Of a DNA stretch of 64,000 nt, positions 25,332 to 34,286 are shown piece after piece (position 1 is the stretch's first letter; every line of letters starts with the position of its first letter). This stretch comes from Bradyrhizobium canariense (GTDB lineage: Bacteria > Pseudomonadota > Alphaproteobacteria > Rhizobiales > Xanthobacteraceae): NCBI RefSeq assembly GCF_019402665.1, contig NZ_VSST01000042.1, positions 1 to 64,000 on the forward strand, in the 5' to 3' direction. The position numbers were made by a program, and so were the translations under genes. The notes beneath the pieces were generated by a model, which was given only the letters and a program-made list of their open reading frames with translations, searched no databases and had not been told where the DNA came from.

Positions 25332-26009
25332 GTGCCAGGCCGCGTTCATCCCCGACAATTGGCGTTTTCGCTACCGCATGCGGAGAGCCTGAGCCGGGAC
25401 AATTTCCTCGAAGGCCCCGTCAACGCCGCCGGACTTGCCCTCATCGACGCCTGGCCGGAATGGCCGAACCGGATCATGTGGCTGGCCGGCCCGGAAGGAA
25501 GCGGCAAGAGCCATCTCGCCGCGATCTGGGCCGAGGCCTCAGGCGCCCGCTCGACCACGGCCAATGGGCTGACCGCCGAAGCCGTCCCGGCTGCGCTCGC
25601 CACCGGCGCGCTGGTGGTCGAGGATCCCAAGGCGAGGGGATTCGATGAGCGCGCCCTGTTCCATCTGATGAATCTGGCCCGCGAGGACGGCGCCTACGTC
25701 CTCTTCACCGGACGCGAGGCGCCCGCCTCTCTCGAGATCGAGCTCGCCGACCTGCGCTCGCGGCTCCGCGCTGTCCCCGTTATCTCGCTGCTGCCGCCTG
25801 ACGACCAGCTCTTCCGCGGCCTGATCGTCAAATTCTGCGCCGACCGCCAGCTCGCCATGGACGAGAGCGTGGTCAGCTACCTCGCCACTCGCCTGGAGCG
25901 GTCCTCGGCCGCCGCCCGACGGGCTGTGGACCTGCTGGACAGCGAGGCCCTGCGCCTCGGCCGCCCCGTCACCCGGGCCCTGGCGGCCGAGCTGCTCCGG
26001 GATGTCTGA
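25332..26009 (+). CDS. hdaA: HdaA-like DnaA regulatory inactivator
   Basis: A DnaA-related AAA+ protein that, bound to the DNA clamp, promotes ATP hydrolysis by DnaA and prevents re-initiation. It has about 225 residues from the GTG at 25332, with GGAG about ten bases upstream; an ATG at 25308 sits in the palindrome CCGGCATATGCCGG and has no ribosome-binding site. The N-terminus has RQLAFSLP, a likely clamp-binding motif (QLxLxL type). The Walker A motif is GPEGSGKSHL (about 53-62), VVEDPKA replaces a normal Walker B, and a C-terminal AAA+ lid follows; the DnaA DNA-binding domain is missing, as expected. The 24-residue N-terminal part of longer frames is not protein-like. Confidence 0.85.
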   Translation: MPGRVHPRQLAFSLPHAESLSRDNFLEGPVNAAGLALIDAWPEWPNRIMWLAGPEGSGKSHLAAIWAEASGARSTTANGLTAEAVPAALATGALVVEDPKARGFDERALFHLMNLAREDGAYVLFTGREAPASLEIELADLRSRLRAVPVISLLPPDDQLFRGLIVKFCADRQLAMDESVVSYLATRLERSSAAARRAVDLLDSEALRLGRPVTRALAAELLRDV

Positions 26010-26046
26010 CCAAGGCGGCTTGACGCGGCCGGGCCGCGGAACATCA

Positions 26047-26064
26047 ATGTCATCGAAACGTCAT
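26047..26064 (+). promoter_or_regulatory. Pho-box-like direct repeat upstream of ppk
   Basis: ATGTCAT-CGAA-ACGTCAT: two 7-base direct repeats separated by four bases, the architecture of a PhoB site (consensus near CTGTCAT-N4-CTGTCAT), with one and two mismatches. It lies 59 bases before the ppk start, a suitable place for activation. Confidence 0.5.
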
Positions 26065-26122
26065 CGCTCTAACACATGCTCCCGCGGGTTTTGCGCGTAA
26101 GTCGCAAATTGGGGCGAACTGG

Positions 26123-28330
26123 ATGGATCGACTTCTGATGGACTCTGCGCAAGCTGTTGAAGTTAAAGAAAAAGCCCCGGAAGCCGAAGGCCCGCCGGCG
26201 ATCGCATCGAGCCCCGAGCGGTTCATCAATCGCGAGCTCTCCTGGCTGCACTTCAACCGCCGCGTCCTGGAGGAATCGGTCAATCCCAGCCACCCCATGC
26301 TGGAGCGGGTGCGATTCCTGTCGATTTCAGCGAATAACCTCGACGAGTTCTTCATGGTCCGCGTCGCCGGCATCAAGGCCCAGGTGCGCGAGGGCATTGC
26401 CGAGCGCAGCCCCGACGGTCTGACGCCGTCCGAGCAGCTCGCGCTCATCAACCGGACCGTTTCGCAGCTTGCCTCCGACCAGCAGGCAATCTGGCGCGAC
26501 CTGCGCGGCACGCTCGCCGACGAGGGCATCGTGCTGGTCGAGGGCAAGGAAGTCACCAAAGCGGAACGAACCTGGGTCGAGGACTACTTCCTCAGTAACG
26601 TGTTCCCGCTGCTGACACCGCTCGCGATCGACCCGGCCCACCCCTTCCCGTTCATTCCGAGCCTCGGCTTCACCATCGCGCTCCAGCTCACGCGCGCCGC
26701 CGACGGCAAGCAGATGAACGCGCTGATCCGCATGCCCGGCAAGATCGACCGCTTCATCCGCCTGCCGGCCGAGGGCAAGATAGTCCGGCTGATCTCGCTG
26801 GAGCAGGCCACCGCGCTATTCATCAACCGCCTGTTCCCCGGCTACAATCTTCACGGCCAGGGCGCCTTCCGTGTCATCCGCGACTCCGAACTCGAAATCG
26901 AGGAAGAGGCCGAGGATCTCGTCCGCTTGTTCGAGACCGCGCTGAAGCGCCGCCGCCGCGGCTCGGTGATCCGGCTCGAGATCGATGCCAAGATGCCGGA
27001 GCAGCTGCGCAGCTTCGTACAGCACGCGCTGTCGACCGCCGACGACGAGGTGTTCCTGGTCGATGGCGTGCTCGCCATGAACGAGCTCTCGCAGCTCACC
27101 CGCCTCGACCGGCCCGATCTGGAATTCACCCCTTACGTGCCCCGCCATCCCGAGCGCGTGCGCGAGCAAGGCGGCGACATCTTCGCTGCGATCCGGCAGA
27201 AGGATCTCGTCGTTCATCACCCCTATGAATCCTTCGACGTCGTGGTGCAGTTTCTCCAGCAGGCGACGCGCGACCCCGACGTCGTCGCCATCAAGCAGAC
27301 GCTCTACCGCACCTCGAGCAACTCGCCGATCGTGCGCGCGCTCGTGGAAGCTGCAGAAGCCGGCAAATCCGTCACCGCGCTGATCGAGCTGAAGGCCCGC
27401 TTCGACGAGGAGGCCAACATCCGCTGGGCACGCGACCTCGAGCGCGCCGGCGTGCAGGTCGTCTATGGCTTCCTCGAACTGAAGACCCACGCGAAATTGT
27501 CGATGGTGGTGCGCCGCGAGGGCGGCAGCCTCACGACTTACGTCCACACCGGCACCGGCAATTACCACCCGGTGACCGCGCGCATCTACACCGACCTCTC
27601 CTACTTCACCTCGGACCCGACCATCGGCCGCGATGCCGCCCGCGTGTTCAACTTCATCACCGGCTATGCCGCGCCGAGCGATCTTGAAAAGATGGCGGTC
27701 TCGCCGCTGACCTTGCGCAAGCGCATCATCGAGCACATCCAGGGCGAGACCGCGCATGCGCGCCACGGCCGGCCCGGTGCGGTCTGGATGAAGATGAACG
27801 CGCTGGTCGACCCCGACATTATCGACGCGCTCTACGAGGCCTCACAGGCCGGCGTGCAGGTCGAGCTTGTGGTGCGCGGTATCTGCTGCCTGCGGCCCGG
27901 CATTCCCGGCCTGTCGGAGAACATCCGCGTCAAGTCGATCATCGGACGATTCCTCGAACACGGCCGAATTTACTGCTTCGGCATGGGCCAGGGCCTGCCG
28001 AGCGCGAAAGCGGCTGTGTATATCTCCTCGGCCGACATGATGCCGCGCAATCTCGACCGCCGCGTCGAGGTGCTGTGTCCGCTGCAAAATCCCACGGTGC
28101 ATCAGCAGGTTCTCGAACAGATCATGGTCGCCAATCTCAAGGACAATGAACAGAGCTGGCAATTGTTGCCGGACGGGTCCTCAACGCGTATGAAGACCGC
28201 GAAGGGCGAGGAGCCTTTCAACGTCCACAACTACTTCATGACCAATCCGAGTCTGTCTGGCCGTGGTAAGTCGCTCAAGGAATCCTCGCCGCGCCGCCTC
28301 ACGCGCCGTAATGAACGTCATCAATCCTGA
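26123..28330 (+). CDS. ppk: polyphosphate kinase 1
   Basis: Reversibly polymerises the gamma-phosphate of ATP into polyphosphate. The 735 residues have the N domain (FINRELSWLHFNRRVLEES, about 34-52), the head domain (to about 330) and two phospholipase-D-like catalytic domains. The phosphorylated histidine is H456 in KTHAKLSMVVR, the second active-site histidine is H613 in EHGRIYCF, and the metal/phosphate residues lie in TLYRTSSNSPIV. The start MDRLLMDSAQ gives a normal length with a short variable leader. ppx follows after 15 bases, so synthesis and breakdown enzymes share a transcript. A Pho-box-like repeat sits upstream. Confidence 0.97.
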   Translation: MDRLLMDSAQAVEVKEKAPEAEGPPAIASSPERFINRELSWLHFNRRVLEESVNPSHPMLERVRFLSISANNLDEFFMVRVAGIKAQVREGIAERSPDGLTPSEQLALINRTVSQLASDQQAIWRDLRGTLADEGIVLVEGKEVTKAERTWVEDYFLSNVFPLLTPLAIDPAHPFPFIPSLGFTIALQLTRAADGKQMNALIRMPGKIDRFIRLPAEGKIVRLISLEQATALFINRLFPGYNLHGQGAFRVIRDSELEIEEEAEDLVRLFETALKRRRRGSVIRLEIDAKMPEQLRSFVQHALSTADDEVFLVDGVLAMNELSQLTRLDRPDLEFTPYVPRHPERVREQGGDIFAAIRQKDLVVHHPYESFDVVVQFLQQATRDPDVVAIKQTLYRTSSNSPIVRALVEAAEAGKSVTALIELKARFDEEANIRWARDLERAGVQVVYGFLELKTHAKLSMVVRREGGSLTTYVHTGTGNYHPVTARIYTDLSYFTSDPTIGRDAARVFNFITGYAAPSDLEKMAVSPLTLRKRIIEHIQGETAHARHGRPGAVWMKMNALVDPDIIDALYEASQAGVQVELVVRGICCLRPGIPGLSENIRVKSIIGRFLEHGRIYCFGMGQGLPSAKAAVYISSADMMPRNLDRRVEVLCPLQNPTVHQQVLEQIMVANLKDNEQSWQLLPDGSSTRMKTAKGEEPFNVHNYFMTNPSLSGRGKSLKESSPRRLTRRNERHQS

Positions 28331-28345
28331 TCCGGGATCGTCGAC

Positions 28346-29848
28346 GTGAAGCGGCCGCGCAAGCGCGGCTCGAGCGTCGCGGTCATCGACATCGGCTCCA
28401 ACTCGGTCCGTCTCGTCGTCTACGAGGGACTGACGCGGAGCCTGATTCCGATCTTCAACGAGAAGACGCTGTGCGGGCTCGGGCGCGAGGTGCAGAGCAC
28501 GGGCCTGCTAGCGCCCGACGCCGTCGACAAGGCACTGACCTCGCTCAAGCGCTTCCGTGCGCTGTGCCGGGTGATGCAGGTCGGGCGGGTGTTTGCGATT
28601 GCGACCGCCGCTTGCCGCGACGCCTCCAACGGCCCCGACTTCATCGCGAAAGCCGAGCGCATCTGCGCGGTGAAGATCGAGATCCTGTCGGGCCCGCGCG
28701 AGGCGCGGCTGTCGGCGCTTGGCGTGATCTCCGGCATCCATCATCCCGACGGCATCGTCGGAGACCTCGGCGGCGGCTCGCTCGAACTGATCGACGTGCG
28801 CAAAAACACGGTGCGCAGCGGCGTGACGCTGCCACTCGGCGGCCTCGCGCTGCAGGACCTCGCGCATAAATCCCTGAAACGCGCCGACCGCATCGTGCGC
28901 GAAGCGCTCGACGGGGTGCCGCAGCTCAAGGCCGGGAGCGGCCGCAGCTTCTACGCCGTCGGCGGTACCTGGCGCGCGCTGGCGCGCATCCACATCATCC
29001 AGAGCGGCTACCCGCTCCAGGTGATGCACGGCTATTCGATTTCGGCTGCCGAGGCGCTCGATTTTTCCCGACGTCTCCGCCGGCTTGCGGCCGCCGGCAT
29101 GCTTGCAGACATCGAGATCGTCGCCGACGCCCGGCGCCCGCTCCTCACCTATGCGGCACTGGTGCTCGAGCACATCATCCGGGTGGCGAAGCCGAAGACC
29201 ATCGTGTTCTCGACCTTCGGCGTGCGCGAGGGCCTGCTGCACGAGAAGCTGCCGGAGTCCGAACGCAACAAGGACGGACTGATCTGCGCGGCCGAGGAGC
29301 TGAACCAGCTGCTGTCTCGTTCGGCAAAGCACGCGCGCGAGTTGATCGCCTGGACCGACCGCCTCGCGCGCGTGGTGAAGCTGCGCGAGACCGAGGAGGA
29401 CCGCCGTCTGCGCCACGCCGCGTGCCTGTTGTCCGACATCGGCTGGCGGGTGCATCCCGATCATCGCGGCGAGCAGACGCTGAGCCTCGTCGTCAACGGC
29501 AATTTCGGCGCGATCACCCACACCGAGCGCGCCTTCGTCGGCCTGTCCGTGTTCTATCGCTATGCGGGGCTCAGCGAGGAGAACCAGCCGCCGGTCGCCA
29601 TGCAGGAGCTGCTGACGCCGGCGCAACTCGAACGCGCCCGCCTACTCGGCGCGGCCTTCCGCGTTGCGCATCTGATCTCGGCGGCGCGTCCGGGCGTCTT
29701 GCCCGCGACGCATTTCCGCAGCGTGGGCCGCAAGCTGTTGCTGGTGTTCGAGCACCGCCTCGGCGATCTCGTCGCGGATCGCGTCGGCAGCCGCTTCCGC
29801 GCGCTCGCCCGCCTGATCAACCGCGCCGGCTCGATCGTGCGGCGCTAG
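28346..29848 (+). CDS. ppx: exopolyphosphatase / guanosine pentaphosphatase family protein
   Basis: Removes terminal phosphates from polyphosphate (and in some members from pppGpp). The 500 residues start at a GTG. The ASKHA-fold motifs are VAVIDIGSNSVRLVVYE (about 11-27), ATAACRDASNG (family usually ATSAxRxAxN) and VGDLGGGSLEL (about 138-148), followed by GGTWRALA. The C-terminal half (about 310-500) is an HD-like helical domain with RLRHAACLLSDIGWR. The gene follows ppk closely. The first codons MKRPRKRGSS are basic and may be trimmed if a later start is used. Confidence 0.95.
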   Translation: MKRPRKRGSSVAVIDIGSNSVRLVVYEGLTRSLIPIFNEKTLCGLGREVQSTGLLAPDAVDKALTSLKRFRALCRVMQVGRVFAIATAACRDASNGPDFIAKAERICAVKIEILSGPREARLSALGVISGIHHPDGIVGDLGGGSLELIDVRKNTVRSGVTLPLGGLALQDLAHKSLKRADRIVREALDGVPQLKAGSGRSFYAVGGTWRALARIHIIQSGYPLQVMHGYSISAAEALDFSRRLRRLAAAGMLADIEIVADARRPLLTYAALVLEHIIRVAKPKTIVFSTFGVREGLLHEKLPESERNKDGLICAAEELNQLLSRSAKHARELIAWTDRLARVVKLRETEEDRRLRHAACLLSDIGWRVHPDHRGEQTLSLVVNGNFGAITHTERAFVGLSVFYRYAGLSEENQPPVAMQELLTPAQLERARLLGAAFRVAHLISAARPGVLPATHFRSVGRKLLLVFEHRLGDLVADRVGSRFRALARLINRAGSIVRR

Positions 29849-29850
29849 CG

Positions 29851-29896
29851 CATGATCCGGAAAAGCCTGAAGCGCTTTTCCGAAAAGATTATGCTC
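29851..29896. repeat. GAGCATGATCTTTTCGG repeat, copy 2 (inverted)
   Basis: CATGATCCGGAAAAGCC, then AAGCGCTTTTCCGAAAAGATTATGCTC across the unit, is the reverse complement of the copy at 20858-20904 with few changes. It lies between the convergent ends of ppx and the TerC gene and begins two bases after the ppx stop. Confidence 0.78.
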
Positions 29897-29907
29897 GAAA
29901 GATAAGC

Positions 29908-30768
29908 CTATTCCGCCGAGGCCTTGGCGTGGCGCTCGGAGGATTCCAGCGCGGCCGCGCTCATGCTGCGCCGGCGCCAGATGGAGCCGACGGCCAGCAC
30001 GACGACTACGCCGAGAGCTGCGCACAGATATTCGCCGCCTCCGCCGCCATGGGCGAATTGCGGCGGGATGCGCAAGGCGCTGAGCACGTTGTCGAGCGAG
30101 GCGCCGAACGGACCGTCGGACAGCGTGTGCAGCCTCGGCGCGATGCCGGGATCGGTAGCGATCACCTCGCCCGCAATCCAGCCGAGCAGCGCCGCGCCGG
30201 CCCACACCAGAACCGGCAGCTTTGCGAGCAGCGCCATGATCAGCGCCGCACCGGCGACGATCAAGGGCACGCTGATAGCAAGACCGAGCACCAGCAAGGG
30301 CGCGCTGCCATTGGCGGCCGCGGCCACCGCAATGACGTTGTCCAGGCTCATGACGATGTCGGCGACGACGACGATTTGCACGGCCTGCCACAGATGCGAA
30401 GCCGACTCCACGCCGTCCTCGTCCTCCTGTTCCGGCACCAGCAGCTTTGCCGCAATCACGATCAGCGCAAGACCGCCGACCAGCTTGAGGTACGGCAGCT
30501 CCATCAGGCTCGCGACGATGCCCGTGAAGATGATCCGCAGCACCACCGCGGCGCCGGCACCCAGGATCATGCCCCACAGCCGATGCCGCGGCTTGAGGCC
30601 GCGGCAGGCGAGCGCGATCACCAGCGCATTGTCGCCGGACAAGAGGATGTTGATCCAGATGATCTTGCCGACCGCGACCCAGAAGGTCGGTTCGGCCATC
30701 TCAACGCGGAACTGGGTGAAGAATGCCCCGATCGTAGCGGGATCGAAGATCTGCCAGAGCCAGTTCAC
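29908..30768 (-). CDS. TerC-family integral membrane protein
   Basis: 286 residues with seven to eight hydrophobic helices. Two matching acidic motifs lie inside helices, LLSGDNALVIALAC (about 43-56) and IVMSLDNVIAVAAA (about 138-151), the hallmark of TerC/YjbE proteins that are linked to metal (Mn, Ca) export or supply to secreted enzymes. The linker EQEDEDGVESA is acidic, and the C-terminal tail is basic then acidic. The substrate is not known. It is downstream of ndk on the same strand with a 44-base gap, so co-transcription is likely. Confidence 0.9.
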   Translation of the reverse strand: MNWLWQIFDPATIGAFFTQFRVEMAEPTFWVAVGKIIWINILLSGDNALVIALACRGLKPRHRLWGMILGAGAAVVLRIIFTGIVASLMELPYLKLVGGLALIVIAAKLLVPEQEDEDGVESASHLWQAVQIVVVADIVMSLDNVIAVAAAANGSAPLLVLGLAISVPLIVAGAALIMALLAKLPVLVWAGAALLGWIAGEVIATDPGIAPRLHTLSDGPFGASLDNVLSALRIPPQFAHGGGGGEYLCAALGVVVVLAVGSIWRRRSMSAAALESSERHAKASAE

Positions 30769-30812
30769 ACTACGTCCTTTCGCCGCGTCTCGTTACCTGA
30801 TCGGCTGACGGA

Positions 30813-31235
30813 TCAGCCGACGATCTCGTTGCCCGAGAAGAATTGCGCGATCTCGATCGCGGCGGTCTCCGGCGCATCCGAACCGTGCGCGGAGTTCTCA
30901 CCGATCGACTTGGCGTAGAGCTTGCGGATGGTGCCGTCAGCCGCCTTGGACGGATCGGTCGCCCCCATCACGTCGCGATACTTGGAGACGGCACCCTCGC
31001 CTTCCAGCACCTGGACCACCACGGGGCCCGACGTCATGAAGTCCACGAGCTCACCGAAGAAGGGGCGCGCCTTGTGGACCGCATAGAAGGTCTCGGCCTG
31101 TTCCTTGGTCATGCGGATGCGCTTCTGCGCGACGATGCGCAGGCCCGCCTTCTCGATCACGGCGTTAACCGCACCGGTGAGGTTACGCGCTGTGGCGTCG
31201 GGCTTGATGATCGAGAAGGTGCGTTCGATGGCCAT
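30813..31235 (-). CDS. ndk: nucleoside-diphosphate kinase
   Basis: Balances nucleoside triphosphate pools by moving the gamma-phosphate through a phosphohistidine. It has 140 residues from MAIERTFSIIKPD; AAGGA precedes this ATG and the 24-residue upstream extension was discarded. The catalytic H117 is in ENSAHGSD; K11, R87 and the Kpn loop region (TDPSKA) are present. Length is exactly typical. Confidence 0.97.
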   Translation of the reverse strand: MAIERTFSIIKPDATARNLTGAVNAVIEKAGLRIVAQKRIRMTKEQAETFYAVHKARPFFGELVDFMTSGPVVVQVLEGEGAVSKYRDVMGATDPSKAADGTIRKLYAKSIGENSAHGSDAPETAAIEIAQFFSGNEIVG

Positions 31236-31545
31236 GATCTTGTCCTTGAAGAGAAAACGGTGGTTCGGAGTTGCCGGGCTTATATCGGCGCCTTCGCCAT
31301 ACGGCAAGCGACCGCCAAAACCGCCTCGCGGGCGCTTGGCCGCAGGCCAGGAGTCAGAATGCCAACATGGATTACGACGATTTCACCTAAATGAACCCAA
31401 TCTGAAGGCCTCGTCAGGGTTTGGTTCAGCCTCGCTCGGATAACCTCAGGTCCATCGAAACCAAAGCCTCCTCCCGAGGCGGACCGTTTCGGCGGCCTTT
31501 CCATCGACGCGATAGCCCCGCGTCGGCAGTTTTGAGGAGATCACC

Positions 31546-31803
31546 ATGTTGAGGAAACTTTCGCTCGCCGCTGTTGCCGCGGTTGCGCTTGGTGCCGCGC
31601 TGGCACCGACCTCCGCCTCTGCGCACTGGCATGGTGGCGGCTGGGGCTGGCACGGCGGCGGCGGCGGCTGGCATCACGGTTACGGCTGGGGTGGCCCGCG
31701 CTTCTATGCCCCCGTCTCCTACGGCTATGGCGGCTGCTATGTGCGCCGGCTGGTCCCGACCCCCTGGGGACCCCGCTGGCGGATGATCAACCGCTGCTAC
31801 TGA
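31546..31803 (+). CDS. secreted Gly/His/Trp-rich small protein
   Basis: 85 residues with GAGGAGATCACC before the ATG and a clear signal peptide (MLRKLSLAAVAAVALGAALA, cleavage near SASAH). The mature part is about 58 residues: repeated HGGGWGW/HGYGWGG blocks, then a conserved-looking tail with two cysteines, GGCYVRRLVPTPWGPRW, ending NRCY. Such small exported proteins are common in Rhizobiales and have no proven function. His clusters may bind metal and the two Cys could form a disulfide; both are guesses. A strong terminator follows. Confidence 0.88.
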   Translation: MLRKLSLAAVAAVALGAALAPTSASAHWHGGGWGWHGGGGGWHHGYGWGGPRFYAPVSYGYGGCYVRRLVPTPWGPRWRMINRCY

Positions 31804-31857
31804 GCCCGACAGCACCTTTCCAAAGGTACCTGAGCCCCCCAAGGTACCTTCCAAGCG

Positions 31858-31890
31858 AAGCCCCGGCGTCCCCCAGCGCCGGGGCTTTGT
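31858..31890 (+). terminator. intrinsic terminator of the Gly/His-rich protein gene
   Basis: AAGCCCCGGCG and CGCCGGGGCTT are exact 11-base arms around TCCCCCAG, followed by TTGTATT. It is 55 bases behind the stop codon. Confidence 0.9.
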
Positions 31891-32022
31891 ATTCGGAGGG
31901 GGACATTGCGCGGCTTCACACAATTTTTGCTAGAATGCCGCGCAATCGCCGCGAGTGGCGAAACCATTTGGGGGCCAAGGACTTGGTACCGTGTTGCTTC
32001 TTTGAGAACACGGAACCCTGCG

Positions 32023-32196
32023 ATGGCTGGCCCTTTTGCCAATGACAGCGAGCAAATCGACCGGCGCACCAGCCGCTCGATCTCCGATGCCGTGGCCGAA
32101 CGGCTCCAGCAGAGCCTGCGGCCCGAAGCCAGGCTTCCGACGCACCTCGAGCAACTCCTCAATGAGCTGAAGCAGCGCGAGCGCGATTCGCACTGA
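32023..32196 (+). CDS. 57-residue helical protein of unknown function
   Basis: ATG-started frame beginning MAGPFANDSEQIDRRTSRSI, with ACGGAA upstream. It continues as one long amphipathic helix, DAVAERLQQSLRPEARLP, then THLEQLLNELKQRERDSH. The pattern L-x3-L-x6-P-x5-LLxxL is loosely like NepR anti-sigma proteins, but the spacing is two residues shorter and the genomic context (next to an ABC-F gene, no phyR or ecfG) does not support it. The longer frame starting at 31906 looks non-coding in its first 39 codons. Confidence 0.6.
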   Translation: MAGPFANDSEQIDRRTSRSISDAVAERLQQSLRPEARLPTHLEQLLNELKQRERDSH

Positions 32197-32267
32197 GTTG
32201 ACACGCACCGGCTTGCAGACACGGAAAAACGGGTTGCGTTTGATCGCGGGTGCGGTGACAAGGCCGC

Positions 32268-34130
32268 ATGCTCTCCATCACCGACCTCTCCATCCGCCTC
32301 GCCGGACGCCTTCTGATTGACCAGAGTTCCGTGCAGATCACGCCCGGATCGCGCGTCGGCATGGTCGGTCGCAACGGCACCGGCAAATCGACCCTGTTCA
32401 AGGTGATCCGCGGCGAGCTCGCCGCCGAGCACGGCACGGTGACCCTGCCGCCTCGCTGGCGCGTCGGCAGCCTCGCGCAGGAAGCGCCGAACGGCCCCGA
32501 GAGCCTGATCTCAGTCGTGCTCAAGGCCGACCTCGAACGCGACGCGCTGCTCACCGAGGCCGAGAGCGCGGCCGATCCGCACCGGATCGCCGAGATCCAG
32601 ACCCGGCTGGTCGACATCGACGCGCATTCGGCACCGAGCCGTGCCGCCGCCATCCTGTCCGGCCTCGGCTTCTCCGCCAACGACCAGCTCCGCCCCTGCG
32701 CCGAATTCTCCGGCGGCTGGCGCATGCGCGTTGCGCTCGCCGCAACGCTGTTCGCGGCGCCCGACCTGTTGCTGCTCGACGAGCCCACCAACTATCTCGA
32801 CCTCGAGGGGACGCTGTGGCTCGAGGATCACCTCGCCCATTATCCGCGCACGGTGATCGTGATCAGCCACGACCGTGATCTCCTTGAAAGCTCGGTCGAC
32901 CAGATCCTGCATCTGGAGCGCGGCAAGCTCACGCTTTACAAAGGCACCTACTCCTCGTTCGAAGAGCAACGCGCCATGCGCGAGATGCTCGATGCCAAAG
33001 CGGTCAAGCGCCAGGAAGCCGAACGCGCGCGCCTGCAAGCCTTTGTCGACCGCTTCAAGGCCAAAGCCTCGAAAGCCCGCCAGGCGCAGTCCCGTGTGAA
33101 AATGCTGGAACGGCTGAAGCCGATCACGGCGCTGGTCACCCAGGACGTGCGCGAGATCAGCTTTCCCGCGCCCGAGAAGATCCTGTCGCCGCCGATCATC
33201 GCCGCCGACAACGTCGTGGTCGGCTACGATCCGAACACGCCCGTGCTGAACCGCGTCACCTTGCGCGTCGACAATGACGACCGCATCGCGCTGCTCGGCT
33301 CCAATGGCAATGGCAAGTCGACGTTGGTCAAACTGCTTGCGGGCCGCCTCGCGCCGTTCTCGGGCAAGGTGACCCGCGCCGACAAGCTCTCGATTGCCTA
33401 TTTCGCCCAGCACCAGCTCGACGAATTGAACGAGGATGCCTCGACCTACGACCACGTCCGCAAGCTGATGGGCGAGGCGCCCGAAGCGAAAGTACGCGCC
33501 CGCGCCGGCGCCATCGGATTCTCCGGCAAGGCGGCCGACACCAAGGTCGGAAAATTGTCGGGCGGCGAGAAGGCGCGGCTCCTGCTGGGACTTGCGACCT
33601 TCTTCGGCCCCAACATGATCATCCTGGACGAGCCGACCAACCATCTCGACATCGACAGCCGCGCAGCGCTTGCGGAAGCGATCAACGAATTCCCCGGCGC
33701 GGTCATCATGGTCTCGCACGACCGCTATCTGATCGAGTCCTGCGCCGATCAACTCTGGATCGTCGCCGACCGCACCGTGACCAATTACGACGGCGACCTC
33801 GACGAATATCGCCGCCTGGTGCTGTCCGCGCGCAATGGCGAGCCCGCGCCGCGCGAACGCAGCGCCGCGAGCGAGAAGCCGCAGCGTCCGAGATCGGACA
33901 ATCGCGGCTCGCTGAAGAAACGCATCGCGGAAGCCGAAACCGAGATCGCCCGCGTCAGCGAGATCATCAGCAAGATCGACACCGCGCTCGCCCTGCCCGA
34001 CATCTTCAGCCGCGACCCCAAGCAGGCCGCCCAACTGTCGAAAGCACGCGCCAATGCGGCCGACGCGCTGGCACGTGCCGAGGAGCAGTGGCTCGAGGCG
34101 AGCACGCAGTTCGACGAGGCGGCGGGCTGA
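32268..34130 (+). CDS. ABC-F family ATPase (Uup/YheS type)
   Basis: A soluble ABC protein with two nucleotide-binding domains and no membrane segment; members act on the ribosome or in nucleic-acid metabolism. The 620 residues contain NBD1 with GRNGTGKSTL (about 35-44), FSGGWRMR and LLLDEPTNYLD; a charged linker helix (about 235-290) of the ABC-F type with KAKASKARQAQSR; NBD2 with GSNGNGKSTL, LSGGEKARL and ILDEPTNHLD; and a C-terminal coiled-coil extension (about 550-620) like that of Uup. It cannot be assigned to one subfamily from reading alone. Confidence 0.93.
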   Translation: MLSITDLSIRLAGRLLIDQSSVQITPGSRVGMVGRNGTGKSTLFKVIRGELAAEHGTVTLPPRWRVGSLAQEAPNGPESLISVVLKADLERDALLTEAESAADPHRIAEIQTRLVDIDAHSAPSRAAAILSGLGFSANDQLRPCAEFSGGWRMRVALAATLFAAPDLLLLDEPTNYLDLEGTLWLEDHLAHYPRTVIVISHDRDLLESSVDQILHLERGKLTLYKGTYSSFEEQRAMREMLDAKAVKRQEAERARLQAFVDRFKAKASKARQAQSRVKMLERLKPITALVTQDVREISFPAPEKILSPPIIAADNVVVGYDPNTPVLNRVTLRVDNDDRIALLGSNGNGKSTLVKLLAGRLAPFSGKVTRADKLSIAYFAQHQLDELNEDASTYDHVRKLMGEAPEAKVRARAGAIGFSGKAADTKVGKLSGGEKARLLLGLATFFGPNMIILDEPTNHLDIDSRAALAEAINEFPGAVIMVSHDRYLIESCADQLWIVADRTVTNYDGDLDEYRRLVLSARNGEPAPRERSAASEKPQRPRSDNRGSLKKRIAEAETEIARVSEIISKIDTALALPDIFSRDPKQAAQLSKARANAADALARAEEQWLEASTQFDEAAG

Positions 34131-34286
34131 CGCCTCCGCGACCGGGCCGACATCAAAATCGCAAAAACAACCCCATGCACAGTACCGGTATTTTGCTACC
34201 TGGTGATTAGCCGTTCAATAACCTGTTCTTTGCCGCACCGACTGAGCCGGCGCGTCTCGCGAAGCTTCGTCAGCATCATGTGGGAA

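Noticed and set aside
32023..32196. Firm call of NepR anti-sigma factor
   Set aside because: Spacing and context do not fit; left as unknown.
32511..34034. 507-codon minus-strand frame opposite the ABC-F gene
   Set aside because: Both nucleotide-binding domains read cleanly on the plus strand.
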